DNA of 64,000 nucleotides from Nocardioides sp. CFH 31398 (lineage in GTDB: Bacteria > Actinomycetota > Actinomycetes > Propionibacteriales > Nocardioidaceae), in contig NZ_JAKUHT010000029.1 of NCBI RefSeq assembly GCF_022436705.1, forward strand, positions 18,873 through 82,872, in the 5' to 3' direction. The notes below the pieces were generated by a model that saw nothing but the letters and a program-made list of their open reading frames with translations, had not been told where the DNA came from and did no database searches. Positions 56,135-64,000 of the stretch are shown one piece after another. How positions within the stretch are numbered: position 1 is the first letter of the stretch; each line of letters opens with the position of its first letter. A program made the translations under genes and the position numbers.

Positions 56135-58492
56135 CTACTGGGTCACGCGGTAGGCGTCGAAGACGCCGGGCACGGTGCGGACCGCGCGGAGGACCGAGTC
56201 GAGGTGCTTCGCGTCGGCCATCTCGAAGGTGAAGCGGCTCTTGGCCACGCGGTCGCGGGTGGTCGACAGCGACGCGGACAGGATGTTCACGTGGACGTCG
56301 GACAGCGCCATGGTGATGTCCGAGAGCAGGCGGGCCCGGTCGAGGGCCTCCACCTGGATGTTGACCAGGAACATCGACTGCGCCGTCGGCGCCCACTCGA
56401 CGGCGAGCAGCCGCTCGGGGTGGGACTGCAGCTCCCGGGCGTTGGTGCAGTCGCCGCGGTGGACCGAGACCCCGCCGCCCTTCGTGACGAAGCCGAGGAT
56501 GGGGTCCGGCGGCACCGGGGTGCAGCACTTCGCCAGCTTCACCCACACGTCGGGGGCGCCGGCGACGATCACGCCGGGGTCGCCCGCGGCGGCGGCCTTG
56601 GAGCGCCCGCGGCGCCCCGTGATGGTGACGGCCTCGGCGAGGTCCTCGGCCGCGCCGGCGTCGCCCCCGTGGAGCTCGATGACGCGGCGTACGACGGCCT
56701 GCGCGGAGAGGTTGGCCTCGCCGACGGCGGCGTAGAGCGACGTGACGTCGGAGAGGTGGAAGTGCGTCGCCGCCTCGGTCAGCGTCTCGTGGGACATGAG
56801 GCGCTTGAGGGGCAGGCCCTCCTTGCGCATGAGCCGCGCGATCTGGTCCTTGCCGCGCTCGATGGCCTCGTCGCGGCGCTCCTTCGTGAACCACTGCCGG
56901 ATCTTCGACCGGGCGCGGGGTGACTTGACGAAGCCGAGCCAGTCGCGCGACGGGCCGGCGTTCGCGGCCTTCGACGTGAAGACCTCGACGTTGTCGCCGT
57001 TCTCCAGCTGCGACTCCAGCGGGACCAGCCGCCCGTTCACGCGGGCGCCGATCGTGTGGTGGCCGACCTCGGTGTGGACGGCGTACGCGAAGTCGACGGG
57101 GGTCGCGCCGGCCGGGAGGGCGATGACGTCGCCGCGGGGGGTGAAGACGTAGACCTCGGACTGGTTGACCTCGAAGCGCAGGGACTCCAGGAACTCGCCC
57201 GGGTCCTCGACGTCGCTCTGCCAGTCGAGGAGCTGCTTGACCCAGGTCATGTCGTCCAGGTCGCCGCGACGCTCGGTGTCGGCACCTGAGCGGCCGTCCT
57301 CCTTGTACTTCCAGTGCGCCGCGACGCCGTACTCCGCCCGGCGGTGCATGCCGTAGGTGCGGATCTGCAGCTCGACGGGCTTGCCCTGGGGGCCGATCAC
57401 CGTGGTGTGCAGCGACTGGTACATGTTGAACTTCGGGAGCGCGACGAAGTCCTTGAACCGGCCGACGACGGGGTTCCAGCGGTGGTGCAGGACGCCGAGC
57501 ACGGCGTAGCAGTCGCGGTCCTGCTCGACGAGGACGCGGATGCCGACCAGGTCGTAGATGTCGGAGAACTCGCGGCCGCCGACGATCATCTTCTGGTAGA
57601 TCGAGTAGTAGTGCTTGGGCCGGCCGGTGACGGTGGCCTTGATGCCCGCGGCCTTGAGGTCGGCCTCGACCTCGCTGATGACCTGGGCGAGGAACGAGTC
57701 GCGGGACGGCGCCCGCTCGGCCACCAGGCGCACGATCTCGTCGTAGATCTTGGGGTGGAGCGTCGCGAACGCGAGGTCCTCGAGCTCCCACTTCAGGGTG
57801 TTCATGCCCAGCCTGTGCGCGAGGGGGGCGTAGATGTCGAGCGTCTCGCGGGCCTTCCGCTCCTGCGTCTCCGGCTTGACGTAGCGCAGCGTCCGCATGT
57901 TGTGGAGCCGGTCGGCGAGCTTGATGACCAGCACCCGGATGTCGCGGGCCATCGCGACGATCATCTTGCGCAGCGTCTCGGCCTGGGCCGAGTCGCCGTA
58001 CTTGACCTTGTCGAGCTTGGTGACGCCGTCCACGAGCTGCGCGACCTCGTCGCCGAAGTCGGCGCGCAGCTGGGCGAGGGTGTACTCGGTGTCCTCGACG
58101 GTGTCGTGCAGGAGCGAGGCGACGAGCGTCGGCTCGGTCATGCCGATCTCGGCGAGGATGGTGGTCACCGCGAGCGGGTGGGTGATGTACGGGTCCCCGC
58201 TCTTGCGCGACTGGTGCGAGTGCAGGCGCTCCGCGGTGGTGTACGCGCGCTCGAGCAGGGCGAGGTCCGCCTTGGGGTGGTGCGTGCGGACCGCCTTGAA
58301 CAGCGGCCCCAGCACCGGGTTGTCACCGGAGCTGCTGCGCGTGCCGATCCGCGCCAGGCGTGCGCGCATCCCGCGGGCGGAGGTGACCGGCTCGGGTGCG
58401 GGACGGGGCTCGGGCGGCGGCGCCGCCGGGCTCGTCTCGACCCGGGGCTCGGTGGCGGTCCCGGAGGGAGCGCGCCCGGTGTCGTCGGTCAC
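56135..58492 (-). CDS. relA: RelA/SpoT family (p)ppGpp synthetase/hydrolase
   Basis: 785 residues. HD hydrolase domain with LLHDTVEDTEYTL near residue 128 and KLADRLHNMRTLR, synthetase domain with SDIYDLVGIRVLV near 310 and RFKDFVALPKFNMYQSLHTT near 345, TGS domain (VYVFTPRGDVIALPAGATPVDFAY) and a C-terminal ACT domain (LVNIQVEALDRARLLSDIT). Both activities look intact, so it is a bifunctional Rel. A Pro/Ala-rich N-terminus of about 40 residues precedes the HD domain. Next to apt, as in other Actinobacteria. Confidence 0.96.
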   Translation of the reverse strand: MTDDTGRAPSGTATEPRVETSPAAPPPEPRPAPEPVTSARGMRARLARIGTRSSSGDNPVLGPLFKAVRTHHPKADLALLERAYTTAERLHSHQSRKSGDPYITHPLAVTTILAEIGMTEPTLVASLLHDTVEDTEYTLAQLRADFGDEVAQLVDGVTKLDKVKYGDSAQAETLRKMIVAMARDIRVLVIKLADRLHNMRTLRYVKPETQERKARETLDIYAPLAHRLGMNTLKWELEDLAFATLHPKIYDEIVRLVAERAPSRDSFLAQVISEVEADLKAAGIKATVTGRPKHYYSIYQKMIVGGREFSDIYDLVGIRVLVEQDRDCYAVLGVLHHRWNPVVGRFKDFVALPKFNMYQSLHTTVIGPQGKPVELQIRTYGMHRRAEYGVAAHWKYKEDGRSGADTERRGDLDDMTWVKQLLDWQSDVEDPGEFLESLRFEVNQSEVYVFTPRGDVIALPAGATPVDFAYAVHTEVGHHTIGARVNGRLVPLESQLENGDNVEVFTSKAANAGPSRDWLGFVKSPRARSKIRQWFTKERRDEAIERGKDQIARLMRKEGLPLKRLMSHETLTEAATHFHLSDVTSLYAAVGEANLSAQAVVRRVIELHGGDAGAAEDLAEAVTITGRRGRSKAAAAGDPGVIVAGAPDVWVKLAKCCTPVPPDPILGFVTKGGGVSVHRGDCTNARELQSHPERLLAVEWAPTAQSMFLVNIQVEALDRARLLSDITMALSDVHVNILSASLSTTRDRVAKSRFTFEMADAKHLDSVLRAVRTVPGVFDAYRVTQ

Positions 58493-58523
58493 GCCTCCAG
58501 TGTAGGGCCGTGCCCGACGCGAC

Positions 58524-59075
58524 TCAGACCGCGAGCAGGCTCGTCAGCGGGATGTCGCCCAGCGACTCGCGACCGGGCAGGAACGTGAGCTCCATGAGCA
58601 TCGCGACGGACGTCGTCCGCGCGCCGCAGCGCTCGACGAGCTCGCGCGTGGCGGCCAGCGTGCCCCCGGTGGCGAGGACGTCGTCCACGAGCAGCACGCG
58701 GTCGCCCTCCCCCAGCGCGTCGGTGTGGATCTCGAGGGTGGCCTCGCCGTACTCCAGCGAGTAGGAGACGGAGTAAGTCTCGCGCGGCAGCTTGCCCGCC
58801 TTGCGGACCGGCACCAGCGGCACCCCGAGGGCCAGCGCGACGGGCGCGGCGAGCAGGAAGCCGCGGGCCTCCATGCCGACGACCGCGTCGACGGTGGTCG
58901 TGCCGTCGGCGTCGCGGCCGGCGGCCGCGAGTGCCTCGACGACGTCGCCCAGACCGGCCGGGTCGGCCAGCAGCGGGGTGATGTCCTTGAACACCACGCC
59001 CTCGGTCGGGAAGTCCGGGACGTCGACCACCAGCCGCTCCATGGCGGAGCGGGCGCGCTCCAGGGCGTCGCTCAC
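58524..59075 (-). CDS. apt: Adenine phosphoribosyltransferase
   Basis: 183 residues. Adenine salvage with PRPP. Family motifs: VPDFPTEGVVFKDITPLLAD near residue 19, VVGMEARGFLLAAPVALALG near 64, VRKAGKLPRETYSVSY, and the PRPP loop RVLLVDDVLATGGTLAAT near 125. The GTG at 59075 directly follows the yajC stop with no base between. In relatives secD and secF lie here, so the junction is unusual. Confidence 0.95.
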   Translation of the reverse strand: MSDALERARSAMERLVVDVPDFPTEGVVFKDITPLLADPAGLGDVVEALAAAGRDADGTTTVDAVVGMEARGFLLAAPVALALGVPLVPVRKAGKLPRETYSVSYSLEYGEATLEIHTDALGEGDRVLLVDDVLATGGTLAATRELVERCGARTTSVAMLMELTFLPGRESLGDIPLTSLLAV

Positions 59076-59408
59076 TCAGAGCTCCTTGCGGGTGTCGTCG
59101 GTCGTGTCGACGGCCGGGTCCGCGGCGGTGTCGCCGAGCGGGGTCCTCTCCGGGACGACCGTGGCGATCGCGGCGCGCGCGACCGTGACGACGACGCCGT
59201 CGGCGATGGAGACGTCGACGCGCTCGGGATCGTCGACGGCCACGAGGGTCCCGAAGATGCCGGAGGTGAGCATGACCTCGGAGCCCACCCCCAGCGCCGC
59301 CTGCATCTCACGCTGCTGCTTGGCGCGCTTGGACTGCGGCCGGATCACCAGCAGGTAGAAGATCGCGACGATCGCGATGATCGGAAGGAGGGCGGACAGC
59401 TGCTCCAC
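59076..59408 (-). CDS. yajC: Preprotein translocase subunit YajC
   Basis: 110 residues. N-terminal membrane helix (LLPIIAIVAIFYLLVIRPQ) followed by the conserved SKRAKQQREMQAALGVGSEVMLTSGIFGTL split as QSKRAKQQREMQAAL and GSEVMLTSGIFGTLV, and an acidic tail. Accessory subunit of the SecDF-YajC holotranslocon. GTG 59408 was chosen because AAAGG precedes it; GTG 59423 five codons earlier lacks one. secD-secF, its usual neighbours, are absent from this locus. Confidence 0.93.
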   Translation of the reverse strand: MEQLSALLPIIAIVAIFYLLVIRPQSKRAKQQREMQAALGVGSEVMLTSGIFGTLVAVDDPERVDVSIADGVVVTVARAAIATVVPERTPLGDTAADPAVDTTDDTRKEL

Positions 59409-59613
59409 GAGGAGACCTTTCACGGGTGGGTGGGACCGACCCGAGTCTAGGAGGAGGCTGTCACCGCCCCGTCCGAGGTGGTCGGTTCCGCCGGTGAGCC
59501 ACGAGATCGCCTCGCGGGCCCGGGAGCACCGGCCCGGGTCGACGCGGCCTCGGGCCCCGCGCACGACCTGGTCCCCGCCGGCTCGACCGGCCGTGTGCCG
59601 GCGACCGGGAGCG

Positions 59614-60699
<1,086 letters not shown>

Positions 60700-60703
60700 G
60701 ACG

Positions 60704-61312
60704 TCAGGCCTTGCTCAGCGCGCGCAGCGCGGCTCGCAGCAGCGCCCCGACGTCGGGCACCGGGCCGGCCTGGTCGGCAACCGTCTCGACCGCCCGGTCC
60801 GCCTCCTTGGCCGACCAGCCGAGGCCGACGAGACCCTGGTGGACCTGGCCGCGCCAGGCGTCGGCGGAGCCCGCGGCCGGGCCGGCCGGGGTCGTGGTGG
60901 CGGCACCGACGGGCGGACCGATCCGGTCCTTGAGCTCGAGGATGATCCGCTGGGCGCCCTTCTGCCCGATGCCCGGCACCGCCGTGAGGCGCTTGGTGTC
61001 CTCCGCGGCGATCGCCCGGCGCAGCTCGTCGGGGCCGAGGACGGCGAGCATCGCCTGGGCGACCTTCGGACCCACGCCGGAGGCGGTCTGCGCCAGCTCG
61101 AAGCAGTCGCGCTCGTCGTCGCTCGCGAAGCCGAACAGGGTCAGGGAGTCCTCCCGGACGACGAGCGAGGCCGCGAGCGTGGCCTCCTGCCCGGTCCGCA
61201 GCCCCGCCAGGGTGCCCGGCGTGCAGGCGAGGTGGAGGCCGATGCCGCCGACCTCGACGACCGCGCCGGTCAGGGTCACGGCCAGGACGGGGCCGCGGAC
61301 GCTGCTGATCAT
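60704..61312 (-). CDS. ruvA: Holliday junction branch migration protein RuvA
   Basis: 202 residues. N-terminal OB domain (MISSVRGPVLAVTLTGAVVE), helix-hairpin-helix pair (ASGVGPKVAQAMLAVLGPDEL; LTAVPGIGQKGAQRIILELKD) and the small C-terminal domain III that contacts RuvB (GLVGLGWSAKEADRAVE). ATG 61312 overlaps the ruvC stop by four bases. Confidence 0.96.
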   Translation of the reverse strand: MISSVRGPVLAVTLTGAVVEVGGIGLHLACTPGTLAGLRTGQEATLAASLVVREDSLTLFGFASDDERDCFELAQTASGVGPKVAQAMLAVLGPDELRRAIAAEDTKRLTAVPGIGQKGAQRIILELKDRIGPPVGAATTTPAGPAAGSADAWRGQVHQGLVGLGWSAKEADRAVETVADQAGPVPDVGALLRAALRALSKA

Positions 61313-61830
61313 CGTGCTCCTCCCGAGCGGGCCAGCGCGGCGTCCAGCCGCGCCTGGGCGCCGCCGCGCCAGATGTGGGTGATCGCGAGCGCGACGGCGT
61401 CCGCCGCGTCCGCGGGCTTCGGGGCGGCGGGCAGCCGCAGGATGCGGGCGACCATCAGGCCGACCTGGGCCTTGTCGGCGCGGCCGTTGCCGGAGACGGC
61501 GGCCTTGACCTCGCTGGGGGTGTGTGTCGCGACGGCGATCCCCCGCCGCGCGGCCGCGACCAGCGCGAGGCCGCTGGCCTGCGCGGTGCCCATCACGGTC
61601 GAGACGTCGGAGCGCGCGAAGACCCGCTCGACCGCGACGGCGTCGGGGCGGAACTCCTCGATCCACTCCGCCAGCCCGGCCTCGATGGTCACGAGCCGGG
61701 TCGCGATCGGCACCCCCGCGGAGGTCCTGATGACGTTGGCGTCGACGAGCCGCAGCGGCCGGCCCACGTCACCCTCGACGACGCCGACCCCGCACCGGGT
61801 CAGCCCGGGGTCGATCCCGAGCACGCGCAT
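61309..61830 (-). CDS. ruvC: Holliday junction resolvase RuvC
   Basis: 173 residues. RNase H-like resolvase. Catalytic acids in RVLGIDPGLTRCGVGVV (first Asp), AVAVERVFARSDVSTVMGTA (Glu) and KPADAADAVALAITH (Asp pair). First gene of ruvC-ruvA-ruvB. A LexA-type box overlaps its predicted transcription start, indicating SOS induction. Confidence 0.96.
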   Translation of the reverse strand: MRVLGIDPGLTRCGVGVVEGDVGRPLRLVDANVIRTSAGVPIATRLVTIEAGLAEWIEEFRPDAVAVERVFARSDVSTVMGTAQASGLALVAAARRGIAVATHTPSEVKAAVSGNGRADKAQVGLMVARILRLPAAPKPADAADAVALAITHIWRGGAQARLDAALARSGGAR

Positions 61831-61848
61831 GGGCCACCTCTCGCCGTA

Positions 61849-61871
61849 CGAACACCTGTTCGCACACGCTA
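61849..61871 (-). promoter_or_regulatory. LexA (SOS) box and -10 of ruvC-ruvA-ruvB
   Basis: CGAAC-N4-GTTCG at 61849-61862 is a perfect five-plus-five palindrome matching the actinobacterial SOS box (TCGAAC-N4-GTTCGA) except for the outermost bases. A -10-like TAGCGT (minus strand, 61871-61866) lies immediately upstream, so bound LexA would cover the transcription start. Confidence 0.75.
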
Positions 61872-61925
61872 GCGGCCGGCACCGACGTCGCCCACGCGAC
61901 ACGCCCCGGCGGGACGGCCGGGGGC

Positions 61926-62690
61926 TCAGGCGTCGACGGTCGCCATGACCTCGTCGGAGACGTCGAAGTTCGCGTAGACGTTCTGGACGTCGTCCAGGTC
62001 CTCGAGGGCCTCGACGAGGCGGAACACCTTGGGCGCCACCTCGGCGTCGAGCTCGACCTGCGAGTCCGGGACGAAGGAGGCCTCGGCGGAGTCGTAGTCG
62101 AAGCCGGCCGCCTGCAGCGCGGTCCGCACGCCGAGCAGGTCGGTGGCCTCCGAGATGACCTCGAACGACTCCCCCAGGTCGTTGATGTCGTCCGCGCCGG
62201 CCTCCAGCGTGGCCTCGAGGACGTCGTCCTCGGCGAGGGTGCGCCCCTCCTGCTGCTGAGGGACGACGACCACGCCCTTGCGGTGGAAGAGGAAGGACAC
62301 CGAGCCCGGGTCGGCGAGCGTGCCGCCGTTGCGGGTCATCGCGGTGCGGACCTCCATGGCGGCCCGGTTCTTGTTGTCCGTCAGGCACTCGACCAGCAGC
62401 GCGACGCCGCCAGGGCCGTAGCCCTCGTACATGATCGTCTGGTAGTCGGCCCCGCCCGCCTCGGCGCCGGAGCCGCGCTGCACGGCGCGCTCGATGTTGT
62501 CCTTCGTGACCGACGACTTCTTCGCCTTCTGGATGGCGTCGTACAGCGTGGGGTTGCCCGCGGGGTCGCCGCCGCCCATCCGGGCCGCGACCTCGATGTT
62601 CTTCACGAGCTTGGTGTTCATCTTGCTGCGCCGCGCGTCGATGACGGCCTTCTTGTGCTTCGTGGTCGCCCACTTGGAGTGGCCTGACAT
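61926..62690 (-). CDS. YebC/PmpR family protein
   Basis: 254 residues. N-terminal MSGHSKWATTKHKKAVIDARR, then VKNIEVAARMGGGDPAGNP and IMYEGYGPGGVALLVE near residue 87, and the C-terminal LVEALEDLDDVQNVYANFDV. The family was described as DNA-binding regulators and more recently linked to translation of proline stretches. Precedes ruvC as in most Actinobacteria. ATG 62690. Confidence 0.95.
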   Translation of the reverse strand: MSGHSKWATTKHKKAVIDARRSKMNTKLVKNIEVAARMGGGDPAGNPTLYDAIQKAKKSSVTKDNIERAVQRGSGAEAGGADYQTIMYEGYGPGGVALLVECLTDNKNRAAMEVRTAMTRNGGTLADPGSVSFLFHRKGVVVVPQQQEGRTLAEDDVLEATLEAGADDINDLGESFEVISEATDLLGVRTALQAAGFDYDSAEASFVPDSQVELDAEVAPKVFRLVEALEDLDDVQNVYANFDVSDEVMATVDA

Positions 62691-62752
62691 CGCTCGTCCC
62701 TTCGTCGTCGCTGCGCACGGTCAGGGGCCGCCCGACCCCTCCGCGAGGATCG

Positions 62753-62758
62753 ATCCTA
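62753..62758 (-). promoter_or_regulatory. -10-like element upstream of yebC family gene
   Basis: TAGGAT on the minus strand within GGTAGGATCGATCC, about 60 bases before the ATG at 62690. It matches the TANNNT -10 pattern, but no convincing -35 was found. Confidence 0.35.
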
Positions 62759-62796
62759 CCGACCTGCCGCTGGTCGCCCGGCGGGCACGGGAGCGC

Positions 62797-63315
62797 TCAG
62801 GTGCCGGTGCCGCAGGTGAAGTTGGCGATGAGCAGGCCGCCGTTGCGGAAGTTGCGGAGCCGCGCGGGGCTCGACTCGCGCGCGGAGTCCGTCAGCCGGG
62901 TCGTCACCCGGGCCTGGTAGGCCGTGTCCTGCAGGAGCGTGAGCCCGCCCCCGTCGAAGGTGAGCGTCGCCGTCGTCGGCCCGACGTTCATGAGGAAGTC
63001 CGGACCCAGCTTGGTCGCGGGGGTGACGTCGACCCGGTAGACGCGCAGGACGTACTGCACGCCCCCGCGCGGCGGCTCCGCGACGCGATCGGTCGTGAAG
63101 GTGACGCTCGCGCCCGGGTTGAGCGTCGGTCCCGACTCGACGCAGGACACCGGGTTCGCCGCCGGGGGCACGAAGACGGTCGACGCGCCGACCTCGCCGG
63201 TGGTCGAGGCCGCGGCGTCGGTGTAGACCGCCGCGGTGCCCGCGACGTGGCCGGGGAGGAGCAGCAGCAGTCCGGCGAGCAGCGTGGCGGCCACCGCGGG
63301 GCGACGCCGGACCAT
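62797..63315 (-). CDS. Exported protein of unknown function with SipW-type signal region
   Basis: 172 residues. Hydrophobic leader (about residues 8-28) followed by AAVYTDAAASTTGEVGAST, similar to the cleavage region of SipW-dependent exported proteins (A-x-Y/F-x-D then T-G-x-V-x-A). The rest is beta-rich with two Cys (NPVSCVES; NFTCGTGT near the end) that could bond, and may be fibronectin-like. ATG 63315 shares a base with the stop of the neighbouring TasA-like gene, so they are coproduced. Confidence 0.75.
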   Translation of the reverse strand: MVRRRPAVAATLLAGLLLLLPGHVAGTAAVYTDAAASTTGEVGASTVFVPPAANPVSCVESGPTLNPGASVTFTTDRVAEPPRGGVQYVLRVYRVDVTPATKLGPDFLMNVGPTTATLTFDGGGLTLLQDTAYQARVTTRLTDSARESSPARLRNFRNGGLLIANFTCGTGT

Positions 63316-63941
63316 CAGGTCACCTGGGTCAAGGTCGCGCGCAGCAGCAGCGTGCCGGTCTTGCCCTGGTTGCCGTTGCCGGCGTTGACCGAGATCCCGA
63401 TGCGCACGCAGACCGACTCCTGCGCCCCCGCGGCGAGGGACCGCGCGGAGGTCGTCAGCGAGAACGCGGAGGTGCTGGTGAGCAGCTGCTCCGGGCCGAG
63501 GGCCGCGCCCGAGCAGGTGTCCTGCACCGGGTAGGTCGTGTCCTCGACCGGGCTCCCCGTGTAGGCCTGCACCACGACGGCGTCGTCGAGGTAGGTCCAG
63601 GTGCCGCCCCGCAGCGCCTCCAGCCGGTACGTGCCCGGGGGGTCGCCGACGTTGCGGAGCGTGAGGCTGTACGCCTCGTACTCCCCCGGGGTCCGGTTCG
63701 CGAACGCGATCGACGACTTGGTGTAGCCGGCGCCCTGGCCGACCGCCTGGTCGTCCACGCGCAGGTCCATCGTGCCGGCGCTCACCGAGCCCGTCCCGAC
63801 GTCGGCGCGGTCGTTCCAGAACGCGTACGTCCCCCCACCCCCGACCCCGACGCCGAGCGCGGCGACGAGGGCGAGCGCCAGGGCAGCGCGGTGGCGGGTC
63901 CGGCGCGGCAGGGAGGCCGGGGTCGCGCGGTGGCGGCTCAC
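63315..63941 (-). CDS. SipW-dependent/TasA-like exported protein
   Basis: 208 residues. Basic N-terminus, hydrophobic core (ALALALVAALGVGVGG) and then GTYAFWNDRADVGTGSVSAG near residue 37, the signature of the SipW-type signal family that includes TasA and camelysin. The mature beta-rich domain (FANRTPGEYEAYSLTLRNVG; VCVRIGISVNA) resembles TasA-like matrix or surface fibre subunits. GTG 63941 overlaps the upstream gene stop. In Bacillus such proteins need a dedicated signal peptidase; its gene is not visible within the window. Confidence 0.8.
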   Translation of the reverse strand: MSRHRATPASLPRRTRHRAALALALVAALGVGVGGGGTYAFWNDRADVGTGSVSAGTMDLRVDDQAVGQGAGYTKSSIAFANRTPGEYEAYSLTLRNVGDPPGTYRLEALRGGTWTYLDDAVVVQAYTGSPVEDTTYPVQDTCSGAALGPEQLLTSTSAFSLTTSARSLAAGAQESVCVRIGISVNAGNGNQGKTGTLLLRATLTQVT

Positions 63942-64000
63942 GTCGGGACCTCCGCCGGCGCGGGCTCCGCGGTGGGCCGCCCGGCGGGGGCGGTGCCGTC
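63938..64000 (-). CDS. C-terminal end of an upstream gene, partial
   Basis: Twenty residues ending DGTAPAGRPTAEPAPAEVPT then TGA, overlapping the GTG of the TasA-like gene by four bases. The Pro/Ala-rich tail is too short to identify. Operon position would suit a signal peptidase or another exported subunit, but the visible sequence cannot decide. Confidence 0.5.
   Translation of the reverse strand, partial: DGTAPAGRPTAEPAPAEVPT

Overview
The window is a very GC-rich, gene-dense stretch of an actinobacterial chromosome. Supporting signs are frequent GTG starts, GTGA/ATGA/TGATG gene overlaps, the actinobacterial integration host factor mihF, and housekeeping gene order like that of Mycobacterium and Streptomyces (pyrR-pyrB-pyrC ... 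carA-carB ... mihF-gmk-rpoZ-coaBC; efp-nusB; aroE to aroQ; rarA ... alaS-ruvX-mltG; relA-apt-yajC-ruvBAC-yebC). Gene content fits Nocardioides or a close relative, but this is inferred from content alone. No rRNA, tRNA, CRISPR, transposase or phage gene was seen.

Layout. 1-6365 (minus): coaBC (cut by the window edge), rpoZ, gmk, mihF, a lipoprotein, pyrF, a degenerate class 1B dihydroorotate-dehydrogenase-like protein, pyrK and a normal class 2 pyrD. 6464-7636: an MFS permease. 7906-12388 (minus): carB and carA; carA is broken by a one-base frameshift. 12500-15561: a beta-propeller glycosidase-like gene, a sulfotransferase and a secreted phosphoesterase, which sit inside the pyr cluster. 15597-18396 (minus): pyrC-pyrB-pyrR. 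carA and pyrR both carry a PyrR-type leader over the ribosome binding site. 18464-23185: DUF1206 protein, flavin oxidoreductase, tryptophan dioxygenase and a MinD-like ATPase. 23241-31399 (minus): nusB, efp, a CsbD protein, aroQ-aroB-aroK-aroC, a prepilin peptidase, aroE, mltG and ruvX. 31402-37873 (minus): alaS, two small membrane proteins, a nuclease-fold gene flanked by repeat arrays, and rarA. 37870-44252 (minus): a peptide ABC importer. 44374-48279 (minus): aspS, hisS and a metallo-beta-lactamase-fold hydrolase.

48353-56045 (plus) is the most unusual block. After a DUF349 gene comes a run of tightly packed genes: a GAF-SpoIIE phosphatase, a cellulose-synthase-like GT2 with a large helical insertion in its core, a STAS anti-anti-sigma-like protein, an RsbW-like kinase, and a fusion of a secreted GH26-like hydrolase to an OpgC-type membrane acyltransferase. 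This reads as a polysaccharide synthesis and modification machine with its own partner-switching control and no sigma factor.

56135-62690 (minus): relA, apt, yajC, ruvB-ruvA-ruvC (with a LexA box) and yebC. secD-secF, normally between yajC and apt, are missing. 62797-64000 (minus): two exported proteins with SipW/TasA-type signal regions and the tail of an upstream gene.

Three loci (7645-7905, 34927-35130, 36245-36492) carry tandem arrays with the same 32-bp period and a related 19-bp core, but with different tails. Two of them flank the nuclease-fold gene in opposite orientation.
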